Assembly (NCBI RefSeq): GCF_003129925.1
Contig: NZ_QFFN01000007.1
Location: forward strand, 1-64,000
Direction: 5' to 3'
DNA length: 64,000 bases
From: Bifidobacterium catulorum
GTDB taxonomy: Bacteria > Actinomycetota > Actinomycetes > Actinomycetales > Bifidobacteriaceae
Made by a program: the position numbers and the translations under genes. Shown here piece by piece: positions 51,790 to 59,985 of this stretch. The notes under the pieces were generated by a model that saw only the letters and a list, made by a program, of their open reading frames with translations, was not told where the DNA came from and ran no database searches. Numbering within the stretch: position 1 is the stretch's first letter; each line of letters starts with the position of its first letter.

Positions 51790-52725
51790 ATGCATATCGA
51801 CATCGTTTCCGTGTTTCCCGAGTATTTCGACGTCCTGAAACTCAGCTTATTGGGCAAGGCCCAGCAGCGCGGTCTGCTGACCGTCACCGCCCACAATCTG
51901 CGCGACTGGACGCACGACGTGCATCATTCGGTGGACGACACCCCGGTCGGCGGCGGTGCCGGCATGGTGATGAAGCCTGAGATCTGGGCGCAGTGCCTCG
52001 ACGACATCATGGGCCTCGAACCGGCCGATTTCAGCGCCGACGGCGAACCGGTCCTGTCGCGTGACTTCCATCTCGTACCGGCGACCGGCGCGCAATCGCC
52101 TGCGGTGGCACCCGACGGGCAGCCGACCGACGCCACGGACACACACGGCCGACCGATCCTCATCTTCCCCAATCCGTCGGCGCCGTTGTTCACCCAGGCC
52201 GACGCCACGGACCTCTCGCATGCCGAACGGCTGGTCTTCGGCTGCGGCCGGTATGAGGGCATCGACGCGCGCGTGCCGGAGTATTATGCGCGTCAGGGCG
52301 TCGAAGTGCGTGAATATTCGATCGGTGACTACGTGCTCAACGGCGGCGAGGTGGCCGTATCCGCCATGATCGAGGCGATTGTACGTCTGATTCCGGGGTT
52401 CATGGGCAATCCCGAATCGATTGTGGAGGAATCCTATACGGGCGATCCGCTGTTGGAGCACCGGCAGTTCACGCGGCCGACCGCATGGCGCGGGCTCGCC
52501 GTATCCGACGTGCTGACCAGCGGCGACCACGGCAGGGTCGATCGCTTCCGCCGCGACGAGGCGTTGGAGCGCACGTCGCGCATACGCCCCGATCTCATCG
52601 AACGACTGGATTGCAAGGAGCTAAGCAAGAACGACCGCAAGACGCTGATGATGCTCGGCTGGGAGGTATCCGGACATCATCCGCGCCATCAGGCGGTCGA
52701 CCATCTTCCCGTGCGGTACTTCTAG
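51790..52725 (+). CDS. trmD: tRNA (guanine-N1)-methyltransferase
   Basis: TrmD methylates G37 of tRNAs to prevent frameshifting. MHIDIVSVFPEYFDVLKLSLLGKAQQ, TPVGGGAGMVMKPEIWAQ, VFGCGRYEGIDARV and EYSIGDYVLNGGEVA (knot region) are all present. At 311 aa it is longer than the common ~245 aa because of an insert of about 45 residues (roughly 80-125) and a C-terminal extension. It is the last gene of the rpsP operon. Confidence 0.96.
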   Translation: MHIDIVSVFPEYFDVLKLSLLGKAQQRGLLTVTAHNLRDWTHDVHHSVDDTPVGGGAGMVMKPEIWAQCLDDIMGLEPADFSADGEPVLSRDFHLVPATGAQSPAVAPDGQPTDATDTHGRPILIFPNPSAPLFTQADATDLSHAERLVFGCGRYEGIDARVPEYYARQGVEVREYSIGDYVLNGGEVAVSAMIEAIVRLIPGFMGNPESIVEESYTGDPLLEHRQFTRPTAWRGLAVSDVLTSGDHGRVDRFRRDEALERTSRIRPDLIERLDCKELSKNDRKTLMMLGWEVSGHHPRHQAVDHLPVRYF

Positions 52726-52775
52726 GCGACACTATTCCAGGTATCGCTATTCCAGGCGACGCTATTCCAGGCAAC
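52726..52775. repeat. 15-bp tandem repeat overlapping the rsmD stop
   Basis: Three units ending GCTATTCCAG or ACTATTCCAG begin at 52726, 52741 and 52756, with a partial fourth. The third and fourth lie inside the last codons and stop of rsmD (stop at 52762-52764); the first begins directly after the trmD stop. Confidence 0.8.
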
Positions 52776-53337
52776 GCTCGAAATAGAATACGGCGGTCTC
52801 GCCGTATTTGCGGCTCTGGGTGATTTCCCATCCGTCGGGGGCGGTCGGCTCCTCGGAGCGCGCCGACCGCTCCAGCATGATCACGCCGCGTGGATCCACG
52901 ATGCCGTTAGTCACTAACATTTGCATCAAGTCGTTGCAATTGTTGGTGTCGAAGGCATACGGCGGATCAATGAAAATCAAATCGAATGATGCTCCCGGCG
53001 CGTTGACGTATTTCTCGGCCTTCGTCTTGACCACGCGGGCGCTCATGTCGGCGTTCCACGCCTTCGACTGCTTGAGGCGTGCGAGCGATCGGCCGAGCAT
53101 CGCGGCGGCCGGGCCGGAGGATTCCACCGCCACCAGCGACCGCGCCCCGCGCGACAACGCCTCGATGCCGAGCGCGCCGGTGCCGGCGAACAGGTCGAGC
53201 ACACGGGCGTCGGGCAGGATGTCGATGGCCGTCAGATGGGAGAAGATGGCCTCCTTCGTACGGTCGGTGGTAGGCCGTGTGCCGCTTTTCGGCGTCGTGA
53301 CCTCAAAACCCTTGAATCGTCCCGCAATAATACGCAT
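52762..53337 (-). CDS. rsmD: 16S rRNA (guanine966-N2)-methyltransferase
   Basis: RsmD (191 aa) methylates G966 of 16S rRNA. It starts MRIIAGRFKGFEVTTPKSGTRPTTDRTKEAIFSHL, has the SAM-binding VLDLFAGTGALGIEALSRGA and the catalytic FIDPPYA. The ATG at 53337 fits the conserved start, with GGAATCT before it. It converges on trmD; 15-bp repeats cover the end. Confidence 0.94.
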   Translation of the reverse strand: MRIIAGRFKGFEVTTPKSGTRPTTDRTKEAIFSHLTAIDILPDARVLDLFAGTGALGIEALSRGARSLVAVESSGPAAAMLGRSLARLKQSKAWNADMSARVVKTKAEKYVNAPGASFDLIFIDPPYAFDTNNCNDLMQMLVTNGIVDPRGVIMLERSARSEEPTAPDGWEITQSRKYGETAVFYFERCLE

Positions 53338-53392
53338 AGATTCCATTATGCACGGAACCGCCATGATTCCCGCAGTCCCGCGTCACTCGTGG

Positions 53393-53490
53393 CGGGCCTG
53401 CCATGTAGACCGGGCCTGCCATGTGGGCCGGACCCGCCACGACATCACGCCGGACGGATGACGCGCAAACCGGCCCGCATGACGCAGACC
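53393..53490. repeat. Element related to the 37173 repeat (GCCTGCCATGT units)
   Basis: GCCTGCCATGTAGACCGG and GCCTGCCATGTGGGCCGG are two consecutive 18-base units at about 53396-53431, followed by CCACGACATCACGCC and GGCCCGCATGACGCAGACCG. Its end matches the end of the element at 37173-37277. It fills the gap between the rsmD start and recG stop. Confidence 0.65.
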
Positions 53491-53496
53491 GCATCA

Positions 53497-55998
53497 TCAC
53501 GTGCTGGTGATGAACTGCTCGTTGCCGCGCGTGAAGTCGAGCACGGCGCCGGCAAGGTTCACCTCGGCGTGCAGTTCGGGATCGGCGTCGAGCAGCGCCT
53601 GCGCCTGTTCGCGCGCCTGGGCGATCATGTCGGCGTCCTTGACCACACGCAGCAGCTTCAACGACGAACGACCGCCCGACTGTGCGTCGCCCAGCACATC
53701 GCCGGCACCGCGCAGTTCGATGTCGGCCTGGGCGATGTCCGCGCCGTCGGTGGACGTGCGGATGACCTCCAGACGTTGCGCCGCCAGCGAATCCGGTTCG
53801 GCGCGTGAGATCAGGAACGCCCAGCTGTTCGTGCCGCCTCGCCCCACGCGCCCGCGGAGCTGATGCAGCTGAGACAGTCCGAACCTGTCGGCGTCGAAGA
53901 TCACGATGCAGCTGGCCTGCGGTACGTCCACGCCGACCTCGATCACCGTGGTCGCCACCAGCACCGGCGTACGCCCCGACGAGAAGCCGTCCATCACCTG
54001 GCGTTTCGTCTCGTCGTCGTCGCGCCCGGTCAGCGTGGCCAGTTCGATCCCCTGGAACTGCGGCAGCGCCGACAGACGGTCGGCGATCTCCTCCACGGAA
54101 TGCAACGGCGGCTTCGGCTCGTTCGAGCCATCGGCGTCCGTTCCGTCGAACGGATCGTCGATCATCGGCCCAGCCTCCTCGGCGCGTCGCGACGAACGTT
54201 TCCTCGACGTCGACGACGTCTCCTCATCCTCCGTGTTCGCGTCGATGCGCGGGCAGACGATGTACGCCCGCTCCCCCGCGTCCACGCGCGCCCGGATATG
54301 CGAGAACATCCGCGCCATCGTATGCCCATCCGCCTCCGGCACCACGATCGTGCGAATCGGCTTGCGGCCGCCCGGCAGCTCGGTCAGCCACGAGATGTCG
54401 AGGTCGCCGAACCACGTCATGGCAGCGGTGCGGGGAATCGGCGTGGCCGTCATGACCAGCAGATGCGGTGCGCGTTCGGATTTACGGCGCAGCGTCTCAC
54501 GCTGCTCCACACCGAACCGATGCTGCTCGTCGATCACCGCGAGTGCGAGATTCGGCGCCTGGAACGATTTGGAGAACGCGGCATGCGTGGCCACGACGAT
54601 GCAGGGCGTGCCGCTGGCCGCGAGCCCAAGCACGCGGCGGCGGGCGGCGAGCCTCATGCCGCCGGTGAGCAGGAGCACGTCCACGTCGCCGCCGACCATG
54701 CGGTTGATGCTCGCGTAATGCTGTTCGGCGAGCACCTGGGTGGGGGCCACGAGCACGGCCTGATGCCCGGCGTCGACGGCCTGCAGCATGGCCGCCACGG
54801 CCACGACCGTCTTGCCGGAGCCGACCTCGCCTTGCAGCAGACGCTGCATGGGGGCGGATTTCGTCATGTCGGCGGCGATGTCGTCGATGACCTTCCGCTG
54901 GCCGTCGGTCAACGCGAACGGCAACGATGCGATGAATTTCCCTTGCCGGGTCTGGCCCGCGTCCACATCGAACACGTCGATGCCGGTCGGCTGCGGGCAC
55001 GGATAGGCGTCGATGGTCGTGGCGTGGCGGCGGACGGTGAGCAGCGCCGTCTGCGCGATGAACGCCTCCTCGAAGCGCAGGGTGCGGATGCCCTCGTGGA
55101 ACCGGCGGACCGATTCGGGGTCGTGGATGGCGAGGAACGCCTCGGCCCGATGCAGCAGCCGGTTGTGGGTGCGCACGGATTCGGGCAGGATGTCGGGGAT
55201 GGCGTGAGCAAGGTCCGCCGGGTCCAACGGAACCGGTTCGTCGGTCGTCGGAGCAGGGCCGGGAGCAGGATTGGGAGCAGGTCCGGGCGTCGGGGCTGAT
55301 TGGGCGGCAGACGATGCTCCGGTCGTACGCGTATCAGTCGGCCTATCGGCCATCATCCGCAGGAATCCGAGGATCGATTCGTGAATATGATCGGTCGATA
55401 TGCGCGAACTGGCGTGATATACGGGCTGCGGCCGCGAGACCTTGGCCAACGCCGCCGATACGGAGTCTATCTCCCCCGGGCGCCCGTCGGGCCCGTACAC
55501 CACGACCACGTCGGGATGCGTGAACTGCAGATTGTCGTTGAACACCGTCGGATCGCCGGCGGCCACGACCACGGACCCCGACCGCAGCCGGGATCCCATC
55601 CAGTCGGCGTATCCCCTGTTGTGGGAAAAGAACACGAGACGCACTGTTCCGGGGGCCACATGCGCATATCGGGAGGCGACGTCCGGATCGGCAAGGTCGA
55701 AACGCGGCGAGCGCCCCACGATGTCGGCATCGTCGAGCACGGCCTCCACGCGGAATCCGCGGCGGGCGTTCATCGGCACGACGCGCAGCTCCCTCACGGT
55801 CGCGACGAACACCGCCTTCACGCCGACGGCGATACTGCGAATCGGCGTGACGGGCACGGGGTCCGTCACACGGAACGGGTAATAGGTCAATGCGTCGCCG
55901 ACCGTGACCACGCCCAGCGATTTCAACGCGCCGACACGCCGTTTGTTCGTCATCAACGACGAGACGGCGGTATCCAGGGCAATAGTCATACGCTCCAT
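53497..55998 (-). CDS. recG: ATP-dependent DNA helicase RecG
   Basis: RecG (833 aa) drives branch migration and fork reversal. An N-terminal OB/wedge region (LKSLGVVTVGDALTYYPFRV) is followed by the helicase core: Walker A LLQGEVGSGKTVVAV, VLVAPTQVLAEQHY, motif II AVIDEQHRFG, MTATPIPRT, and C-terminal VLVATTVIEVGVDVP with QLHQLRGRVGRG. Two inserts rich in Pro/Ala (APTPGPAPNPAPGPAPT) and in charged residues make it longer than the usual ~690 aa. GGAG eight bases ahead supports the ATG at 55998. Confidence 0.95.
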   Translation of the reverse strand: MERMTIALDTAVSSLMTNKRRVGALKSLGVVTVGDALTYYPFRVTDPVPVTPIRSIAVGVKAVFVATVRELRVVPMNARRGFRVEAVLDDADIVGRSPRFDLADPDVASRYAHVAPGTVRLVFFSHNRGYADWMGSRLRSGSVVVAAGDPTVFNDNLQFTHPDVVVVYGPDGRPGEIDSVSAALAKVSRPQPVYHASSRISTDHIHESILGFLRMMADRPTDTRTTGASSAAQSAPTPGPAPNPAPGPAPTTDEPVPLDPADLAHAIPDILPESVRTHNRLLHRAEAFLAIHDPESVRRFHEGIRTLRFEEAFIAQTALLTVRRHATTIDAYPCPQPTGIDVFDVDAGQTRQGKFIASLPFALTDGQRKVIDDIAADMTKSAPMQRLLQGEVGSGKTVVAVAAMLQAVDAGHQAVLVAPTQVLAEQHYASINRMVGGDVDVLLLTGGMRLAARRRVLGLAASGTPCIVVATHAAFSKSFQAPNLALAVIDEQHRFGVEQRETLRRKSERAPHLLVMTATPIPRTAAMTWFGDLDISWLTELPGGRKPIRTIVVPEADGHTMARMFSHIRARVDAGERAYIVCPRIDANTEDEETSSTSRKRSSRRAEEAGPMIDDPFDGTDADGSNEPKPPLHSVEEIADRLSALPQFQGIELATLTGRDDDETKRQVMDGFSSGRTPVLVATTVIEVGVDVPQASCIVIFDADRFGLSQLHQLRGRVGRGGTNSWAFLISRAEPDSLAAQRLEVIRTSTDGADIAQADIELRGAGDVLGDAQSGGRSSLKLLRVVKDADMIAQAREQAQALLDADPELHAEVNLAGAVLDFTRGNEQFITST

Positions 55999-56075
55999 CC
56001 TACTGTCTCCTCTCCCGGAGGACGGGAGGATTGAACGAACGGTCTCGTGGAGTTGATGGTGATGCGTGCGCAGGC

Positions 56076-56270
56076 GCTCCCCTCAGTCAGCTCCGCTGAC
56101 AGCTCTCCTCGTCCCCGTGGGGAGCCGGATGGGTGCGAGGTTCGGCCCCCTCTATGCCGGGAGCGCCGCCGGCCGACGCAGCCAGCCCGGTCGTCACCGG
56201 CTCGGCTCCCTCTGCCGGGAGCACCGGCCGGATGCCGCATCCCCCGCGGCCCCGATGGGAGCTGTCAGAC
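56076..56270. repeat. CTCCCCTCA-type repeat between recG and rpmB
   Basis: GCTCCCCTCAGTCAGCTCCG, CTGACAGCTCTCCTC, GGGAGCCGG, GGCTCCCTCTGCCGGGAGC and GGGAGCTGTCAGAC follow each other. The 55999-56350 gap holds this element and the rpmB terminator, and no gene. Confidence 0.65.
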
Positions 56271-56297
56271 GGCGGTCTGCCCACCCCCAAGTACGAC

Positions 56298-56326
56298 AAA
56301 GCCCCGGCGGCAGATGCCCCGGGGCT
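56298..56326 (-). terminator. Terminator of rpmB
   Basis: AAGCCCCGG (56298-56306) and CCGGGGCTT (56318-56326) form the stem; on the minus strand TTGT follows. It is 25 bases past the rpmB stop. Confidence 0.8.
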
Positions 56327-56350
56327 TGACGCAATACCGCGCAATCGCAA

Positions 56351-56542
56351 TCAGGCGACGCGCTGGACCTTGCCGCCCTTGATGCAGGAGGTGCACACGC
56401 GAAGGCGAACGTTCTCGCCATCGATGCTGGTGCGAACCGGCTGCAGGTTCGGAAGGAAACGACGCTTGTTACGACGATGCGAGTGAGAAACGGTGTAGCC
56501 GACCTGCGGGCCCTTGCCGCAGACTGCACAACGAGCTGCCAT
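56351..56542 (-). CDS. rpmB: 50S ribosomal protein L28, zinc-ribbon form
   Basis: L28 (63 aa). CAVCGKGP at residues 5-12 and CTSCIKGG near 51-58 supply four cysteines for a zinc ribbon; [18 protein letters not shown] is the conserved middle. Many actinobacteria also carry a cysteine-free L28 made during zinc shortage; none is seen in this window. GGAG lies some 12 bases before the ATG. Confidence 0.96.
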   Translation of the reverse strand: MAARCAVCGKGPQVGYTVSHSHRRNKRRFLPNLQPVRTSIDGENVRLRVCTSCIKGGKVQRVA

Positions 56543-56712
56543 GATGACTCCTCTAACTTACTGTTTGTTCAAGTCTTTCCCGTGTCCCCGTCGGGATGCC
56601 CCGGCCTGAACACACAACTTCACGATATTAGCGCGAAATACGGGTTTTTGCAAATAAGCACGGTATCATGCCGAGTTTTTTACGGAATCGCCGCATGAAG
56701 CGGGTGGAGGAA

Positions 56713-56778
56713 ATTCACGAATTGTCAGATACACGCCAAAAACAGGGGATTTTGGGGTGTATCTGACGATTCATGAAT
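56713..56778. repeat. Long palindrome element after the CPBP gene (copy 2)
   Basis: The arms are 56713-56741 and 56750-56778, 29 bases each, matching at 26 positions with an 8-base loop; they contain TTCACGAATTGTCAGATACA and its partner TGTATCTGACGATTCATGAA. The arm matches copy 1 at 51692. It lies just past the stop of the CPBP protease gene and upstream of rpmB. Confidence 0.8.
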
Positions 56779-56783
56779 GGAAG

Positions 56784-58382
56784 TCACGAGAACGCCGCGG
56801 CAATCGGCGCGCCGAGCGTCCATATCGTGGTCACGACGATGAAGGCGACCATACCGGGGTTGCCGAGGACGACGCGCAGCCGGTTGCCCGGTGCGAGATC
56901 CAGGCCGGCCGGTCTGGTGAAGAACTCCCTGCGCTTGCGTATGAGCAGCACCAGGCCGGCGATTATCAACCCCAGGATGACGAGCAGATAGACGCCGAAC
57001 ACGGCCAGAGCGGGGCCGGACCTTGCAAGCGCATCCATGACCGCGGCAGAGTCGTCGGTGTTGAGATTATCGAACGCCGAAAAGTCGAGACCGGACATCA
57101 GCAGCGGCCCGACCACGCCGCCCATGAGATTGGTGGCCGCATGCATGGCGATGGTGTATTGGACCTTGCCGGTCCGCGTGTAGATGTAGGCCCACAGCAG
57201 CCCCCATCCGAATGTGTAGAACGTCTGGTACGTGTTCGTGTGCATGAGACAGAACAGCAGGCCGGACATGAGGATGGCGATTTTCTCGCCGTAGACGCGC
57301 AGACGGTCGATGAGCATCTTGCGGAAGATGAGCTCCTCGAAACAGGGGGCGAGGATGACGGCCACCATGGATTCCACGGTGAAGTCGAGCAGCACGAATT
57401 CGCTGCTGCCCGTGGACATGGCGTCGTCGAGGATGTTGGAGTATTTGCCCATCGACAGCAGATTGGAGACGAGCTGGCCGAGGAGATTGCCGCCGTACAT
57501 GATGGGGAAGCCCATGAGGAAGATGGCCAGCCAGCGGCCGGGGCCGAAGGCGGATCCGGGGTCGTCGCGGCCGGGGCGCGGCGGATGGCTTGGCGCGGAG
57601 CGGAAGACGAGCAGGCACAGGGGCACGCCGATCCCATACTGGGCAAGGGATGAGAGGCCCATATTGATGGACGAACCGGATTTGTTGGTGATGCCCGGGC
57701 TGACGATTTCGGCGATGACGCCGAGGATGACGGCGCCGACCATGGTGGCCGCAAGGAACACGAGCAGGGCCCATCCGGTGCGGTTGAACGCCTTGCGGGC
57801 TGTGCGCAGATTGACCGCTGGGAAGAACCGGAGCGGTTTGGCGAGCGCCTTCGGGGCGGCGACGGGAGGAACCGGGTATGCACCGGCCGGAGCGGGGGCG
57901 TACGCCCCGGCTGGCGGGACCGGCGGATACGGCTGGTACGGGAAGGCGCGTGCCGGGGTCGCCACGGGCGTAGGTTGGATGGGACCGGGATACGCGCTAT
58001 ATGCGGGTTGCGGCTGCGACCATGCGGCATACGGGTCGGAGGGCATGGGGCCGCCGTGCGCCGCCGGAGCCACCGGCATGGGAGCGGGAGGCATCGGATT
58101 CGCCGGAACCGGTCCGGCCGGCATTGCGGGGCGTGCCGCGGCGTGACGGGCGGAACCGGCGGAATACCGGGCCGATGGCTGTGCGGGTGCGGGCTGAACC
58201 GGGACCGGCGACTGCGGATATGCGGGTCGGGCCGCGTGTCTGGGCGCCGCATGACGGCCACTGCGCGGGGCACCGGACATCGGGCCATCCCCCTGCGGCT
58301 GGCCCGCGGTCCACGTGTTCCGGTCGTCATTCCGGTCCGCCGCGGGCCATCCCTCTTCCCCATGCCCCGTATGTTCGTCCAT
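56784..58382 (-). CDS. CPBP-family intramembrane metalloprotease with Pro/Ala-rich N-terminal domain
   Basis: A 532-aa protein. Residues of about 1-185 are disordered and Pro/Ala/His-rich. The membrane part has about eight spans and the CPBP (CAAX protease and bacteriocin-processing) motifs: EELIFRKMLIDRL (EExxxR), FCLMHTN (FxxxH) and HAATNLMGG. Such proteases cut within membranes or process peptides; some provide immunity to bacteriocins. No bacteriocin gene is nearby. AAAGGGGCGGTG precedes the ATG at 58382. It is divergent from the MFS gene. Confidence 0.85.
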   Translation of the reverse strand: MDEHTGHGEEGWPAADRNDDRNTWTAGQPQGDGPMSGAPRSGRHAAPRHAARPAYPQSPVPVQPAPAQPSARYSAGSARHAAARPAMPAGPVPANPMPPAPMPVAPAAHGGPMPSDPYAAWSQPQPAYSAYPGPIQPTPVATPARAFPYQPYPPVPPAGAYAPAPAGAYPVPPVAAPKALAKPLRFFPAVNLRTARKAFNRTGWALLVFLAATMVGAVILGVIAEIVSPGITNKSGSSINMGLSSLAQYGIGVPLCLLVFRSAPSHPPRPGRDDPGSAFGPGRWLAIFLMGFPIMYGGNLLGQLVSNLLSMGKYSNILDDAMSTGSSEFVLLDFTVESMVAVILAPCFEELIFRKMLIDRLRVYGEKIAILMSGLLFCLMHTNTYQTFYTFGWGLLWAYIYTRTGKVQYTIAMHAATNLMGGVVGPLLMSGLDFSAFDNLNTDDSAAVMDALARSGPALAVFGVYLLVILGLIIAGLVLLIRKRREFFTRPAGLDLAPGNRLRVVLGNPGMVAFIVVTTIWTLGAPIAAAFS

Positions 58383-58568
58383 CACCGCCCCTTTCCGGCG
58401 AAACCGCATCGTCAACTGTCTGTCACTCTAGCAGCCGGGGCCCTTCCGCCGCCGGCTTTCCCATCCGAACCCTGCGATACGACGTAATTCATTCTGCGTT
58501 CATATCCGGGGGCGTCAACGCCCGGAATCGGCCGTTACCATAAAAGCTGAACGCGAACGAGGAGCATC

Positions 58569-59861
58569 ATGACCGACCATCGCACCACCGACACCCCACC
58601 GGCCCCGGCAGCCGGCACCGCCCGACTCACCGCACGCGAGAAGAAGTGGATCGTCTACGACGTCGGCAACTCCGCGTTCGTGCTGCTGTCCACCGCCGTG
58701 ATCCCCATCTACGCGAAGTCGCTGATGCCGGCGGACGGCAACATCGTTTCGGCCTGGGGCTATGCGCAGACCATCGCCTCGCTGGTCATCGCCCTGCTCA
58801 TGCCGCTGCTCGGCTCGATCGCCGACGTGCAGGGCATGAAGATCAAGTTCTTCCTCGGGTTCTTCGGCACGGGCGCGGTGATGTGCTGCGCGATGGCACT
58901 GCCGCTCACCTGGCTGCCGTTCCTCATCGTCTACGTGCTCGCCACCATAGGCCTCAACGGCTCGCTCACCTTCTACGACTCGATGCTCATCGACACCACC
59001 ATCAACGAGCGCATGGACAAGGTCTCCTCGCATGGCTACGGCTGGGGCTACGTCGGCTCGACGATCCCGTTCATCGCCTGCATCGCGCTGATCTTCGGCG
59101 GCCCGGCGCTCCTCGGCTGGTCCACCGCGGCCTGTACACGCGCCAGCTTCGTCATCACGGCCATCTGGTGGGTGGCGTTCACGATCCCGCTGCTCACCAG
59201 CTACCGTCAGGTGCATTACCGCGCCACCCGCGAGCACACGCGCGAGGCCGTGCGCGGCACGTTCACCGAACTCGCCGGCACGTTGCGCAAGCTCGTACGC
59301 AACAAGCCGTTGTGGATGTTCATGGTGGCGTTCTTCTTCTACATCGACGCGGTCAACACCGTCATCTCGATGAGCACCTCATACGGCACGCAGCTCGGCA
59401 TCGATTCCACGCAGCTGGTGGTGGCTCTGTTGGTCACACAGTTCGTGGCGTTCCCCTGCGCCATCATCTACGGGCGTCTGGCGGGACGCTTCGGCTGCAA
59501 GCCGATGATCATGGTGGCGGTGGCCGCATACATGGGCATCGTGTTCTTCGCCACGTTCTTCCTCAAGGCCGCGCTGGAGTTCTGGATCCTCGCCATCCTG
59601 GTCGGCATGTTCCAGGGCGGCATCCAGGCGTTGAGCCGTTCGTATTACGGCAAGATCATCCCCAAGGACCATGCGAACGAATACTACGGCCTGTACGACA
59701 TCTTCGGCAAGACCGCCTCGATTCTCGGCACGTTCCTCGTGGCCACGACGACCACCCTGACCGGCAACGCGAGCCTCGGCGTGCTCTCCATCGCCATCCT
59801 GCTCGTCGTGGCCCTCGTCTTCCTCACCCTGCAGAAGGATCCGACCCGCGCCCAGGCGTGA
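58569..59861 (+). CDS. MFS transporter, UMF1/Atg22-like
   Basis: A 430-aa transporter with about twelve spans. KKWIVYDVGNSAFVLLSTAVIPIYAKSL at the N terminus and the later LSRSYYGKIIPKDHANEYYGLYDIFGK segment are characteristic of the UMF1 family, related to the Atg22 amino-acid effluxer of yeast vacuoles; the bacterial substrate is unknown. GAGGAG lies close before the ATG. It appears to be a single-gene unit. Confidence 0.88.
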   Translation: MTDHRTTDTPPAPAAGTARLTAREKKWIVYDVGNSAFVLLSTAVIPIYAKSLMPADGNIVSAWGYAQTIASLVIALLMPLLGSIADVQGMKIKFFLGFFGTGAVMCCAMALPLTWLPFLIVYVLATIGLNGSLTFYDSMLIDTTINERMDKVSSHGYGWGYVGSTIPFIACIALIFGGPALLGWSTAACTRASFVITAIWWVAFTIPLLTSYRQVHYRATREHTREAVRGTFTELAGTLRKLVRNKPLWMFMVAFFFYIDAVNTVISMSTSYGTQLGIDSTQLVVALLVTQFVAFPCAIIYGRLAGRFGCKPMIMVAVAAYMGIVFFATFFLKAALEFWILAILVGMFQGGIQALSRSYYGKIIPKDHANEYYGLYDIFGKTASILGTFLVATTTTLTGNASLGVLSIAILLVVALVFLTLQKDPTRAQA

Positions 59862-59985
59862 TCTCCCCAACGTCGGCCACCATCTTTCGGTTGCATCCGC
59901 GAATCGCAACCAAAAAAACGGCGCGCAACCATATGCGATCAATGGCTGCATCGTGTTGATTCCAACGTTTTCGTCCTATCATCCG

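Noticed and set aside
59889-59911. GGTTGC ... GCAACC hairpin after the MFS gene as a terminator
   Set aside because: Only six bases pair cleanly and the plus strand is followed by A, not T; it may be a weak structure but I cannot support termination.
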